From positions 25,088,745 to 25,152,744 of the forward strand of contig NC_053127.1 in assembly GCF_010015445.1 (NCBI RefSeq): a DNA stretch of 64,000 bases, in the 5' to 3' direction. The notes under the pieces are model-generated. The model was not told where the DNA came from and searched no databases. It saw nothing but the letters and a program-made list of their open reading frames with translations. Below, one piece after another: positions 13,047 through 26,560 of the stretch (the first letter of the stretch is position 1; each line of letters begins with the position of its first letter). Position numbers and translations under genes: made by a program. Origin of the DNA: Perca fluviatilis (taxonomy: Eukaryota; Chordata; Actinopteri; Perciformes; Percidae).

Positions 13047-14065
13047 AATGTGTCTGGAATGATTCAATAATTCACTACTACACCTACTCACTTTATAGAG
13101 AGTTTCATTTAGAGGACTATATAGTGAGCATAGTGATCGGCAAAATGAAAAACACTTTTGGACACTACTTGGTTCATTTTCTCTGCGTCGTTAGTTACGG
13201 CATTGTAGACGCATAATTAAGTTGTATAATGTCAGAACATGGTGGATCATCCATAATAAATCCCAACATTCATTTTTGTGACAAATACATATTATACTGA
13301 TCGTATTTTCCCAAGTTAATAAATACATGCGCTGCTCTGCTCACATTAAACACATTTTCAGGAAAAACTATACTTCCATCGAAAATACTTCTTAATCTTT
13401 ATTAAACAGCTTTAAGAGCTCCATGGAAATGCCACACAATATCAATCTGTTTTTACAATAATTCAAATTTTTAACTGGAGAAGAAACTTGCTACACTTGC
13501 AAGATGTCGTTAACTTTACATTTGTATTTACAAAAGGTAGCATTAGCCCACCTAGTTCACATCCTCCACATTACCCATTGTCGGTCCCTGAAGAGATTAA
13601 AATAAATTAACAATCAATATTTCTCTAGTACTTGACACTCCAATATAATCTTGCTACTTACGAATTTAAAATAATCGTAGCCCAACTAGTTTTATCTTAT
13701 CGGCGCTGCCAATGGCAGTTGCTATACAGAAGCGGGCTAGCTAATGTTAGCAAAATGGGTTGCTATAGCCCTGATTTGTGCCATAATGGCATGACACATA
13801 CACATTAAATTCACAATTTATTACATGGCTAATAAATGGTTAAAACAAACTTCAACATATCGAAAATTAAACTGCTCTCTCACCTCTTGTCTGTACTTTT
13901 CCTTTAGCACATGCACATTATAGTATATATTGCTTGGTTGTCTACTACTTTTCATAATGCATTGTGGAATATTTTGAGTCCACTACATAGGGTATCATAA
14001 TTCTCACCATAAATTCGGATAGCACTACAAAATGGTGAACTAGTGAGTCATTTTCGACACAGCCC
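13047..14065. mobile_element. ~1.0-kb DNA-transposon-like element with terminal inverted repeats
   Basis: The left end (TGTGTCTGGAATGATTCAAT... from 13049) matches the reverse complement of the right end (…GTGAGTCATTTTCGACACAG to 14062) at about 21 of 28 positions. Both ends have the TGTGTC-(N)3-AATGA start seen in many teleost cut-and-paste elements. The inside has no intact transposase frame, so this is a non-autonomous or heavily decayed copy. The superfamily is not certain; a PIF/Harbinger-like origin is only a guess, and the target duplication was not resolved. Confidence 0.65.
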
Positions 14066-17000
14066 ATGAAAGTGGAAAAATGAAAACAACTGTAAATTAC
14101 GGCTATAAACATCGCTGAAACTGTATGTGGTCATCCTGTGGCCTTGAGTGAAACAAATGGAACAACAACACTGGTTTATACATCCATTAGCGCTCTTGAG
14201 TATTTTGATCATAGTGTACCTCTCCTCAAGGCACCCCAGCATCATATTCATGGCACTAATGGTTGATGTTGTGGATTGTTTTGTGAAGTTTACATTTTAT
14301 TTTTACCTATGTGTGTTGACTTAAAGCTCACATTCATTTACATCCTTGGGGCAAAGGTTGTAGGGAAAGGAGGATTATATGTGATTCATGAAATTGCGTT
14401 CACTCAGGCTTGAGGGCATGCCTGCTGTAACCACAGGAAAGTGCTTTTAATTAATTTCTACAGCTCAGACTTTCCAAGCAACAAGCCTGTTTTTTTAACC
14501 CTAGGCTACCACTGCCCCACTGCTAGGAAACACGTCAAACATCCAACCCTGCCTTTAATGCAGTGCAGAAACAAGAAATCTTGGAAGCCTCGGAGAACTT
14601 ATGCCAGGGTTGATGGTTGTTATCTTTTACAGTCGGTCCAGTTCTATTTAATGTCGCACTGAGAATGTATTTATCCTAATGGCTTGCTGGGTCACTGCAT
14701 CCCTATGTCCTAGTGGAAGCTTGTATCAGACACACTCTTGCATTGCCTGGATCTAAAGTCTGTTAGTGATGTGTTCATCTATACAGCAGGTTGAGTAAGT
14801 AGAATTCATTTTGTGTCAGTTAATTCAATCAGCCTCAGCTGACTGCAGCATGCTGACGGTGCTCTCAGAGGCCACAGGGGCTTTGTAGAGAGAAGATAGA
14901 AGAAGGATCCTCTTGGCAGGGGGGTGAAATGTCATCCCCACTGCCCTGGCCAGATGAGGCTGTGTTACACACCAACTTGGCGGCTCAAGATATGATTGTT
15001 GCAGCTTATCATATGTAAGCTCGGGGAAGGAGGCCAGTGGGCATTCCCACATTTTGTGTTGTCGTATTGAGCCCACATCTCTACTTTACAAATCTCATTC
15101 TTCATGCTGGTGTGCTGAGCTCTCACGCAGTTTCTCAATAATGGCATAGGCTGGTTGGCGACACATCTAAATCCCTCTCCTACAAGTTCCCAATTCCACA
15201 TGAGACTTTTTGTGACGTTTTCTGAACCACATATGGAAAATGTAAGCAGTAAACAACCTCAGAAGTACTGTATGCTAAAGGGATAGCCAGACAGTGGCTC
15301 CGGCAGGATTCTATTTCATATTACGCACAAGACCACCCACCCACTAGTAGGTAGGTTCTCACATGCACACATACTCAGTCTACTACCAGCCAATAGGCTG
15401 GGTGTACACAATCCCAATTGCAGCTCTCACACAGTAGCTCATATTTGCAGAAGAGTCATGCAGAAGGCCAAACCACACACAGCCAGTTATAAACACAAAA
15501 ACGCCTACACACACACACATTCTCACACAAAATATATACTTTACACATGGTCAAAAACTAATGTAGTCATATCTATAGTGACTTTCAACAAAACTAATAT
15601 ATCTAAATAAGCCACTGAGGGGCAAAAGGGTGATCTTGTTTCGGTCGCTGCACTTTTGACTCTTCAGAGATCCATTTATTCACAGTTCTGTATAGAAATG
15701 CTAACTGTAATATTCTACTACGAGTCAGAGACAAGAGTTAAGTTATTGCATTAACCGGTCTAAAACAGTGCAGAGAAAACTTGACACAGATGTGTGGCAA
15801 GTCTCGCATAAAACAGCATTCTCATTCAACAGTCTTGATAACGACAGCAGAGATTACATCACCAGCGGGCCAGACCTGCCCCGCCAACCACCAGCACACA
15901 CAGTGACCATGCATGTACCGTACGTGACTGGTAGAGAGATAGTAGATGAAAGACTCCATCCAGAACTCCCAACTGTACAAAATCAATTTGAAAAAAATGT
16001 ATGCACGGTGTGCACAGGATTACGACTGCCAGCGCCACTGGCCAGACAGGCATAATACCTAATCATCTTTCCATGCCCAAACTCAGCCGGTGCACTTCCA
16101 CCAAGAAAACTTAAATTGTAAGATGCAAGATTGGGGGAATGAGTCTAACCTGGTAATTGAAACCTTAAAGCACAAAGGTGAATTGCTTGCATCCTACTTG
16201 AAAACTTTGGGATTGTGGGAGAGTGTGAGGCGAAGTAAACATAAACCTCTTGTGCCTGCAGTCATTGCATAAACATGAACATACTTGTATCACTTTGGGG
16301 AATTGGAAGAGTAATCTGGATTTTGAGTGTGAGAATAAATCATATAAAGTCAGGATTAATTCCATATCTAGTCACTAATGCTGTAACACACAGTTTATCA
16401 GTGTGTTTTACTGCCCTAAAAAGGGACAATTCAGCGATTTCCAACCTTATCTCTATCTATCTGGGTTTGGGATATGATGCGAAAAAAGTCAGCAGTTCTT
16501 TCCCATGTTTTCTGTGTCTTTGGGGGCATGCCGTGCACAGCTGCAAAATCTGCTCTACTTCCATACACCAGTGACGTCACTGCAATTCATTTCAGCGTGG
16601 GCATTATTCGTTGGATACTGTCACCGATGACAGCTCTCAAAGGGCTGTACAGTATGTTTATGTTTTTATTGTTTTACTCCTCACTCAGACAGAGGTGTGC
16701 CGGAGACCTTCTCCAGAATCCCAAAGGTCAACTGGAAGAGACATCCAAGACCAGGGCAATTTTTGGGCAGTTATAGTCATTAGCTAATTTATTGGTCTGC
16801 CTCCGAAGAAGGAGTGAGAGCCACCAACAAGCTAACAAAGTTAAACATCTCATCTTGGTTTGGTGAAAGAGACAAACTTGAAATCAGAAGGTCTGCGGTC
16901 ATATTTCTCTGTTTAGGTTTATGAGCATTTCCTTTCTTGACATTTTGCGACATTATTTTGTTAGCTAAAAAGTTAAGACAGCTAAGCCCAGTCGCCACTC

Positions 17001-17816
17001 GTAGTGCATCGCACGTAGGCACAGCTGCCACGGCTCAGCAAACAGGATAACTCGCTTTTTTCAGTCAATATAGCACACACTGGGGAATTTACAGTATTTC
17101 ATAATTGGACTACATATACCATCAGGTACCACATTGGTAGATACAGTAGGATGTTTATATGTGGAATCAGTTCTGTTGGATTTTGTTCACTGCATTTAGT
17201 TCTCAAGATTTGTGTGTTGATGCTTTTGTTTCTATTCTTAGACAGACAAACCTCCAGAGGGGCCCTTGCTTTTATTTTGATCACACAAAAATGTATCCTG
17301 TATTTCACCAGTAATGATCCCCATCCTCCCCATCTGCGAGATTGGCAGAAAGACTCCCTATAGACAAACTGATACGTAGTTGAAGTGTCAGAAATTAAAG
17401 GGAACATCTCAACAATATGTGGAACGCTTTGGGCATTAATCATACTTTAATTTAAGTGTTCTGTTTAAACCCATCAGCTCTCTTTTAAAGGAAAATGTTA
17501 TGTGCTCAGCTCTGTCAATTATGCAGTATGTTATACAAAGTACCATCCCACCTTATTGCTCAACACAAAGTCACAATATCCTTTTGCTGCTCATAGAACC
17601 GTCTTAAAAGTGAATGTCGATACAAAGTCATCAGCACCCTCTTTTTGAAATAAAGCCTGCTCTTTTTAATCAGCCAGCAATTTCCTATGCATGGCGAATG
17701 AATGCATTCTGAATTCATGCAAGATGTCTGCTCTCACACTTAAACCTTGTGGGTGTATGTGCGTTCATTCCATGTATGTCTGAGTCTGTGTGGGAATGTG
17801 TGTCTTGTTCATGGCA

Positions 17817-17819
<3 letters not shown>
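14066..17819. other. non-coding DNA
   Basis: No gene is recognised. The 15768-16055 frame (95 aa) reads plausibly but matches nothing I know and lacks splice-site support. The 16415-17045 part has the look of old dispersed repeat and holds a perfect cAMP-response-element palindrome at 16570-16583. Confidence 0.45.
16570..16583. promoter_or_regulatory. possible CRE palindrome
   Basis: CAGTGACGTCACTG is a perfect 14-bp palindrome containing the full TGACGTCA consensus bound by CREB/ATF proteins. It is far from any recognised promoter and lies in repeat-like DNA, so function is only a possibility. Confidence 0.25.

Positions 17820-17886
<67 letters not shown>
17820..17886. repeat. (GT)n microsatellite
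   Basis: About 33 GT units, preceded by a GT-rich imperfect stretch from 17740. Confidence 0.97.
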
Positions 17887-17888
<2 letters not shown>

Positions 17889-20800
17889 TGTGTGAGCATG
17901 TGGCTAAAGGACTATCACTAATACCAGAAATTACATTTCTGTAGATTAACATATGGAGATTGCAGGCTGTGAAATTGACTTGAGTCTGTGAAATTACAGG
18001 CAATACCCACTGAGGTGATAGCTCCGGTTGTTCGGGGGTGGGGCATTCTGCACTGTACGTGTGTATACTGCAATTCAATTAGTGCCCTTGATCATCTTCT
18101 TTAGCAAGTCTGATGTGGTGTGACTTTGCGATCCAGGCGGTGAGACACCGGCTCAATCTCAGAGAGAAGTTTGATTTATTTGTTCATTAGGAACTCTCTC
18201 TGCAGACTCAGACCTCTCATCAATCCCTGTTCACCCTCAACAAGCACAATCAACTGACGTTCCATTTCATAGCCAAAGGGAAATAAGAGAAAAATTGCCA
18301 TGCATCATAACCATTGATAAGACTGTCCCTCTGCCAAAATTTTCAACCAACGCGTAGCTTGGTAATCCCATCTAAAGTGGATTAAATATTAAATAGTTTG
18401 GCGTGTGTGAGGAAGGAGAGCAGGCTAGTGAAATGTCAGGAGGATTACATTGGAGCGGATATAGTGTGGCAGTAGTAGCATGCTATCCTAGAGTTGTTGT
18501 TTCTCAATAATAGAAATGTCAGAAGGGGCGAAGAGGAATGAAAAGGAGGGGTGAGGGGGGTGTACTAACCGCAAGCATTTGAAAGCACAGCTAGTGTAGA
18601 ATTCATCATTACTGCTTCCCGCTCACGTCAGATTTAAAATGGCATTAACCTTTGCTGCTGAGGAAAGTCACACTAGTAATGCTTAAATTACACTGAAAGA
18701 CTTTTATTCAAGTTTGATTAGAACAAACGTGCTCGATAGGTCAGTGTAATACATTTTTTCCAAATTAAATCAAATGTCTCAGTAAGCCTTTATGCACAAA
18801 CACACTTATTCTCACCAAATTTAATAATCCATAGCGATCTGTTAATAAGCAATTGAGTATAGTGAAACAACCTTGCCTTGAGGAGGAAGTGTTATTCGTA
18901 TCCATTTTCATGCTTTATTTTGAAATGTTTTATCTCTCCCTGAGCGATCACTGTCAGCATCAGTAATGCCTATAAATCCTACTGTGGAGGAGATTAGTCT
19001 GCGAGAAGTGCTGCTGCCTGCAGTAATTAAAATTCTGCTGGATGGCCAGGGTTTCTCCTGCCATCATCTCCTCCAAAACATCGCTCGCTGTCTGTCTTAC
19101 TGACGCTCTTTGTCCTCTTGTCCCTCTCAATACTTTTAATCAACTACAATACATTTCAGGCCTGATAACAGTATTGCTTCACGCTTAAGTGGATGATAAG
19201 CGGGAGGAACAAAGGGCCTTTTTGAGAAAATAAAACTACAACTTGCCAATGACAGCCATCTGCTTCTGTGGCAGTATCAGTATACGGTTTTATCTGAAAA
19301 TGAAAACAATATCAGACGTATTATTTTTTGTGGCTATTCAAAACAAAACATGTGACAGAAACTAACTGATGTGAGATAAAGATTTAAAGTGTAAGATATA
19401 TTTAAATTCTCAACAGTTCAGTCACAAAAAGTCCACTGACTGATTTGCCATTATAATAACAGTTTTAATACCAATTCTACCACAACAAGCCAAATCTGCT
19501 GTGGCAGACTGATTGTTGCGAGATGTGGGTTCATCTGTCCATTTAGTCGATCATTTCTTAATAAAATTGCTCTCTTTTGATTGAGTCATGTGGCCTTCTG
19601 CTGTGGCTGTCTAGAATTGATCCTACAAACTACACCTGTCTGAGACTAGCTGTCTTGCTCAATAAACCTGAATTTTATGACACTCCTGCTCGTAGCCTGA
19701 CAATTGCACTCAATCACAAATGGAATGAAACGCCATTGTGCATCTCTTTGCAGCATCAGCAGTATGCAAAGCCAATGCAAATTTCTGTTCTCAATGCCTG
19801 ACAAACAGCTTTATAATTTCTCATTTTCACAACCAAACTTGTGACTCCTTCAATTTGGACCTCACTGCACTGGAGTAATACAGAGACTTGCATAATCTAT
19901 GGATAGTCTTTATCAATCTATCATCATTATGGTTATCTCAGGGAAAAGTGTGTCTTCATGTGATAAAGACACTTAGACGTCAAACACTCATACTGGACTT
20001 GTAACAGAATTGTAGTGGGACCGTGACTTTTATTGCTACTTTTATTGTCACCATTTTTACAAACATTACAGTACACTGTTGCATTATAGATAAAATTATA
20101 TATATATTTTTCAGATAAAAGTATCTCCTGTTACTTCCAAACTCTCAGTTTGCTAAAATAAATCCATCTGATGCCCTACACCTCTGAATGGGGAACAAGC
20201 ATTTTTGATTCATTGCCATTAGTTACATATTCATAACTAAATCATAGATGCTTGTTGACAGATAGATGTGACCCTGACTGATTTTCATCATGTCTTCAGA
20301 ATGACAACATTCAAATAAATAACATACATAAAAATATTGTAAAGCAATCAATTTCTTATCTAAATCTGTCAGAAGGCAATGCTGCCAACTCAGTCAAGCT
20401 CAGCAGTCTGCACTTGCACTCAAAGAGCTTTGATGACGGTAATCTACGCTGTTTCGCATGCTGTGCAACCGAACGCATTTCAGAATGCTGTCGGTTTTAT
20501 TTTTTCTTGCTCTCTTTTTGCTACTTGTTGCCTCAAATGTCAGCTGTTTATCTGCTTTATCACCTTATTGAACTACCCTTTGTGTCTGAGTTATACTGAT
20601 GGTGCGATTGGTCGATAAGACCATGTCTCATTTATAAGTTCTCTACAGAGTTATGAGCAAAATTCCGGAGTTTTAATCAACAACCTTGCCTTGCTCAGTC
20701 GACACCTGATTTTGTTAATGGCTTCAGTGACCTTTTCTGGGCCATAAAACTCTGCCTGTGCCAATCTGTGTGACGTTATAGGGTCATCGCTTCATCAGTT

Positions 20801-20996
20801 ATGTCTATACTATAACAGCTACATGACCTAAACTCTCTGTCCTCAGCCATCAGGCAGAGAGAGATAGATGGTTTTATCTGTAAATGTAGCTATTGCACTA
20901 CACATGCTGACATAAATTCCCAGCTGATAAGAGGAGCATGTTACATTCCAGTTGGCAGGTCATGGCTGCTGTTGTTATACAGCATGTAATAGAGCA

Positions 20997-21025
20997 GAAA
21001 TGAAACTGCCTGGCAGTTTCATTTC
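20997..21025. repeat. 29-bp perfect palindrome
   Basis: Two 14-nt arms (GAAATGAAACTGCC and its exact reverse complement) are separated by a single T. No gene context explains it. Confidence 0.9.
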
Positions 21026-21092
21026 ATGTAGTATTTGGTAGTAAATGATTTTCTGGGAGCCAAGCCACTGAATAAGTCATTTATTTAAAATC

Positions 21093-21098
<6 letters not shown>

Positions 21099-21164
<66 letters not shown>
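21099..21164. repeat. (TA)n(TG)n microsatellite
   Basis: About 28 TA units followed by about five TG units. Confidence 0.97.
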
Positions 21165-22446
21165 AGTTACATATTTGTTCATGGTGCAGAGAAAAATACA
21201 CAAAAATGCCAATCTGAAGTTTTAAATAATGTTAAGCAACAGAAAGCATTTGTAGTATTTATGTTTAATATCCCAATCTGTTACATGGGTGAACCTTCTC
21301 ATGAGTAGTTGATTGCCAGTCTAGCACTTTGCAACACGTCCCTCATTCAAAGACCTTGATCCAGGGAGTCAGCCATCAGCACTATTGACGCTAAACTTGA
21401 TGGATACAGCATGCTAGAGATCATCGACTAAAGAATGTGCAGTGTAGTGCAGGGAGTGGTTGTGTGGCTTAAAAAAAATGCCACAGAAAATCTTAAAATC
21501 CTCAAGCAAATACTCCAAGACCAGCTCCACAGGAGATTTGATTAATCACAATTGGGAAAAAAAACAACTTTTAATGAGAACGAGAGAGAAAAATATCTCA
21601 GATTTCTAGGTGCATCAATCGTTATTTCATTACTTATGTTGACACCTAAAGATTCAAGACTATCGATTAATATATATGGGAACCCAGTAGGAATATTTAA
21701 CTTTTTTTTTTTTAAACATGTACAGACTATTGCTTATTCATATTTCATTTAGATTCATCATCCTTCCTGCCAAAGTGCCACATTTGCATGCTGATTTTTA
21801 ATTTTCTTTTTCTCGAAAACATCTACCTCAAAACATTGCCTTAGGGGCAGAGGGATGTGTGTTTGTGTTTTGGGTCCAGAATACTGAAAATAAGGTGACA
21901 AAGTGTCAGGCACTAAGTCAGATCTCTGATTTAGTTTTTAGTTGTTTTTTTTCCCCCAGGAGAAACCATGATGATATGTTGCTACAAAATAAAAATAAAA
22001 ATAAAATTCTTTCAGACTCAGTTAAGATCAAAATTAGCATAACCTTCTCTGTAAACATAAAGACATACATCAAGTTTGCCATCTTTTTAACCTCGTGGTT
22101 CGCACCGCTCGCAGCACTGACACTGAAGTGTCGGACCGCTTGCTTATTCACTTCCCTCCGGGACAGAGCAGACAGGTAGCTGGAGCTGTGTGCGGATGCT
22201 GGCTGACTTTGCAGTGACGACAAGGGATTCTGTAACAAGCTCTAAACGGTGACTCTCTCTAATTTAAGTATTTAAGTCACAGACTGCCGGCGCCACTAAG
22301 ACCTCAGGCTGTTCTGAAGACTGGCTGCAAAGTCACTGGTCAAAAAAATATTAAACACTGAGCACTCAATTTTGCAATCACACACAATTAATTGAAACAT
22401 TCAATAACATACACATTCAAATGTTATCTCCAGAACAGTTAAATAT

Positions 22447-22472
22447 AGGGGCAATAGCATCCTATTGCCCCT
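22447..22472. repeat. short perfect hairpin
   Basis: The arms AGGGGCAATAG and CTATTGCCCCT (11 bp) flank a four-base loop CATC. Confidence 0.85.
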
Positions 22473-22979
22473 TTAAATGGTGGTTGCAATTATTTGGGTA
22501 CTTCATTTAATGTATCCCTACCAGAGATGTGACAAATATCAGGTGAACAAATGGAAAAGCTTTTCACTGAGCTAATCAAACATTTAACAGTGGGACAATG
22601 TGTATCACATAGTATCGGTTTCCAGTAATGCTGGCTGAAATGTTTTTCCCCCTGTGCTGCTAGACCTGCCAAGATTTAAGGGATTAGACCAGGGTTGTAT
22701 TTTCCATGGTGCTACAGGCCGCTTAACCTTGCTCCACTGTGACAACCGTTTCCCACTCAGATTAAGCAGCACATGTACACATTCACCAGAAATACTTTGG
22801 GACAAGTAGCATTTACTGCCCTACTCCTTGGTAAATGTACATGCTGTACAACAAACATATTTGGTGCCAGATTTTGATATCATGAATTTCAAGGCCCATA
22901 CATGACTATATCACAAACATACACTCAGTGATACAGTTCCTTAATTTAACATTCATTATATTCCACAATTTATTTTTTT

Positions 22980-23139
22980 AAATACATGGGATTGAGTTAA
23001 AAGCAGCATGAAAAATTCAGTGCAGGAGCAAATTAATAAACAAAATAATAACAAAAAATAGATTGTGGTAGAAAAAAGCTTGGAGTGCAGGAGATACCTT
23101 AAATACATGTGATTGAGTTAAAAGCAGCATGAAAAATTC
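22980..23139 (+). repeat. local direct duplication, 120-bp offset
   Basis: About 40 bases beginning AAATACATG(G/T)GATTGAG at 22980 recur at 23100 with a single difference. The DNA between the copies is unrelated A-rich sequence. Confidence 0.9.
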
Positions 23140-23706
23140 AAATTTCAAATTTCAGACTGAAAGTCTCACACTTCAAAAATGATGAAACAAAGCACTAAGT
23201 AGCATCGCTGCTAATTGAAAGGGTTTGTTCCAGAATGTTATGTATTCATTATGAAAAGATTCGCCTCCATGGAATTCAATCAGGGACTCAAGACAAATAA
23301 TTTGAGCCACAAGATAATGGCTCTTTCATAATCCAGGCTCATGAGATGACTCCTCACACTTAATTAGAACCTTATGTACTCTGTGTTACATCGTACCAGA
23401 GATCATTTTGATTTTACTTAATAGATTGCACTGCCCACTGGGCAACAGCAACGGTAATGCTTTAAGTTAAAATGACTGGAAGAAAATCAGTGTAGTGACA
23501 AGTGAAAACACTCTGTGTGTCAGGCATTTGTACTTTTTCTGAGCCGTTAACAGAGCCGCACAGATTCACATTGTTCAAAGAAAGAAGGTTGAAATTGTGT
23601 TACGGTTTTGATGGAAGAGCTAAACCTGTGATGGTAGGTCTATAAATTAAATTTTTTTTATTTTGTGTTAAATATTCTTTCTCTTACTCTTTATCAAGGT
23701 CACTCT

Positions 23707-23733
23707 CACACACACACACACACACACACACAC
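23707..23733. repeat. (CA)n microsatellite
   Basis: About 13 CA units. Confidence 0.95.
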
Positions 23734-25839
23734 TGACTGTCCTTCACTCTTTTTACACCATGCGGTAATCCCAAACAAATCACCACAGAACACTTGAACA
23801 AGACTTGTATAATTGGGTTTGGAATATACAGTTTTGTACTACATGGATTGCACAGACATATCCCTGCTTCATGAAGAAAAACAGCTCATATCTTCTATCA
23901 TATCTCTCTAGCAGTAGATGGTAGATGGTATATTGCTTTTGGACTGCACTTTGTTACTTTGTTTACAACAACATCTGATGACATACTAACTTAATCTCCA
24001 GCACTTTCCATTTCACTGATATCTTTATCCAGACCTTTCCTATATATTTCGTAATGCGGGGTATGTGTTAGGTCTACAACTCAGCAGTGATGAAGGATGA
24101 CATTTGTGATAAATGCACTGACCATAAACTGTCAAATCAGAGCAGAACCTGCCTCCTGGCCGCTCCCTTAGTTACGCTCTGCCCCCTTTCCCTCCTGTCT
24201 TGTCCGTGTAACTCCCCTTCAGCCCTGCGCATGGCTGCCGTGTTGGACACACTTGGTCAGAGTTCACTTTGACGGGCGCTAAAGTGAGTCACATTGTGGC
24301 CAAAGGCATTAGCAGCCAACGTTAGTCACCATTAAACAACTCTTCACCTCTCTCCCCACGACTCTTTTTGAACTAGAAATCCCTGCCTTGGGTTCATCCT
24401 CTATGTGCTCTGACATATAGCGACTGAAAAAAGGTACAGAAAGAAATCTTTATGCTCCTTTTTTAGAAACACAACGATAAAAAGAGGAAAGGTAAAAGGT
24501 ATAAACACATATGAAAGGACGCTGCAGAAAAAGTATATGGCACTGGGTTACCCATGTCTGCTGGCACGCTTTTATTTTCTTCATCTGTTATTCATTCGCC
24601 CAGTTTATCTCCCGCTGACAAGTTGTCACTCTCCCCAAGTCTTTTGTCCTTTTAAAAAATACATTGAATTATTCACCCAGCTTCATGCATGATACTGCTG
24701 CTGTCAGTCCACATCACTTTGAAAAAAGATAAGAGAAAAGTTTTTGGGTCATGTTTGTGAAACCTGCCAGAGGATACTGATCAGCGCGGATAAGGATTTT
24801 TCATTGTTATTTATGGACATGAAGTCATATGAAGTTTTTTTTTTTTCTTGCTACGGTGTGAACTTTTCTGTTAAACTTCAAAATTTGAACAAAAAGGCTT
24901 GAGATGCATTCCATATTGTTGTCATATGGCCATGAACTTCCAGGGGTTGCTGAGTCAAATCTGTTAGAGCTTAAACTGGGTGGAGTTTCAATGAATTACT
25001 GTTGATGAACCCTGAGTACAATTCACCATGGTGACACTGTGGCGTAGAGTTAAAAAGCAGAAGCAAGCAAAAAATAGCAAAAAATCTATTGAGCAGCTAC
25101 TTTCACAAACAGAAAGGTCGTCACAGAAAGATGTTATCAGTCTGACTTACTGCTCCTCATGGACACATTCACCATCTCGAAAGGAACCACAACAAGCCTG
25201 AACTTTTGTATGCTGGAGCGTATGAAATCCATAAAAAGGCTACCAAGCTGACGAGATTACATGGCAACGATCAGTGTTTTTTTTGTGGCAAATCAGACCC
25301 TCTTGTTACGCACTACAGTGCGGTTTTGAAGATGATAACTTTGATTTTGCAGCATAATAATAACACAACACGGATGATCACGGTGCAGGAGTTGAGAGTA
25401 TTTGACGTGTGTGTGTGTTTATAGCTGGAGAGAACTAATGTTTCCAGCATGCTAAAATCAAGGGCTGTTCATCTCCTATCTTGTTGCGTAGCTATGGGAT
25501 AAACAAACACCTGCAGATGTGAGTATCAGCTTTGATGTATGCCTCTTACATGTGCGACGGCACATGGGTTAGTGCTGGCGTGGGTGTTGTGACCACCTGC
25601 TGTCTTTAAAGACCTTGAGGATCCATGCTAGATTCTCAAAAGGGTTGAAAGAAGAGCATATAAAAGAGACATGAAAGAGGCAAATGAGAGACGCATTCCC
25701 TTATGCTCAGCTAAGTGTGTGTCAACAATCACCTATCAATTAATGCTCCTATCACTGCTATCCCGAATTAGTTGACTTTACTAAAGAAATTGCGTGGAAG
25801 CCTTGACCAACTGCCACTTTGCTCGTTTGAAAGCCATGA

Positions 25840-26112
25840 TGTCTCTCTCTCATGGGTGGGCCAAATTCTCTGGGCGGGCAAAGCAGAGAAAGGGGAGGTA
25901 ACCTTGCTCCTTATGACCTCATAAGGAGGAGATTCCAGATCGGCCCATCTGAGCTTTCATTTTCTCAAAGGCAGAGCAGGATACCCAGGGCTTGGTTTAT
26001 ACCTATCGCCATTTCTAGCCACTGGGGGACCATAGGCAGGCTGGGGGAACTTAATTAATGATTAATGTTAAAAAAACCTCATAAAGTGAAATTTTCATGC
26101 CATGGGACCTTT
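25840..26112 (+). mobile_element. nested dispersed fish repeat ('CATGCCATGGGACCTTTAA' end)
   Basis: It runs from the CTCTCATGGGTGGGCCAAAT block, through 'CTTATGACCTCATAAGGAG', 'GATTCCAGATCGGCCCATCT' and 'GCCACTGGGGGACCATAGGC', to 'TTTTCATGCCATGGGACCTT'. I recognise this ordered set as one of the commonest dispersed repeats in teleost transcripts and introns. It is absent from the matching place in copy B (about 33620), so it inserted after the two R2 copies separated. No reading frame is of interest. Confidence 0.8.
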
Positions 26113-26560
26113 AACAGCTCAAGTTGTATCAACACAGAGTGGTACGTTGATGCAGTTGAAATGAATTAGTAGTCATTACTAAAAAATCATTAGTAAACAA
26201 ATAATTTTTTTCTGGAGTCATGTTATAATAAGCAAGATAAAGTTGCACACAAAGCACACTTTGATTGTGTCACCAGCCATAGCATTAAGAGATTGTTGTA
26301 GCAACCAACGTAATAACAACTTTGATAAATATAGTGCATGATGCTTTACACAAGTATAGGGGAACAAGGGAAAAGAAATATAGTAAATATAGTACACCAA
26401 CCCAAACAATCTAAAAGGAATAAAACGTCTGTGCTAAATGGAAGGGGGTGTCATTTAATGTAGGCCACTGACGTACAATCACATCGCACATTGTAAAGTT
26501 ATTTTATGAATTAAATAGACATATTACATACCTGACGTATGCATCGTGGTGGGTTTTGAT

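Larger units (their letters stand above)
17888..25756. other. non-coding DNA with simple repeats and small palindromes
   Basis: No exon or RNA gene is recognised in this 7.9 kb. It contains microsatellites at 21099-21164 and 23707-23733, palindromes at 20997-21025 and 22447-22472, and a 40-bp direct duplication at 22980/23100, listed separately. The 18960-19180 part is GC-balanced and might be a conserved regulatory block. Confidence 0.45.

Noticed and set aside
15768..16055. 95-codon frame that reads like ordinary protein
   Set aside because: No family resemblance, no splice-site or promoter support, and an overlapping open frame exists on the other strand.
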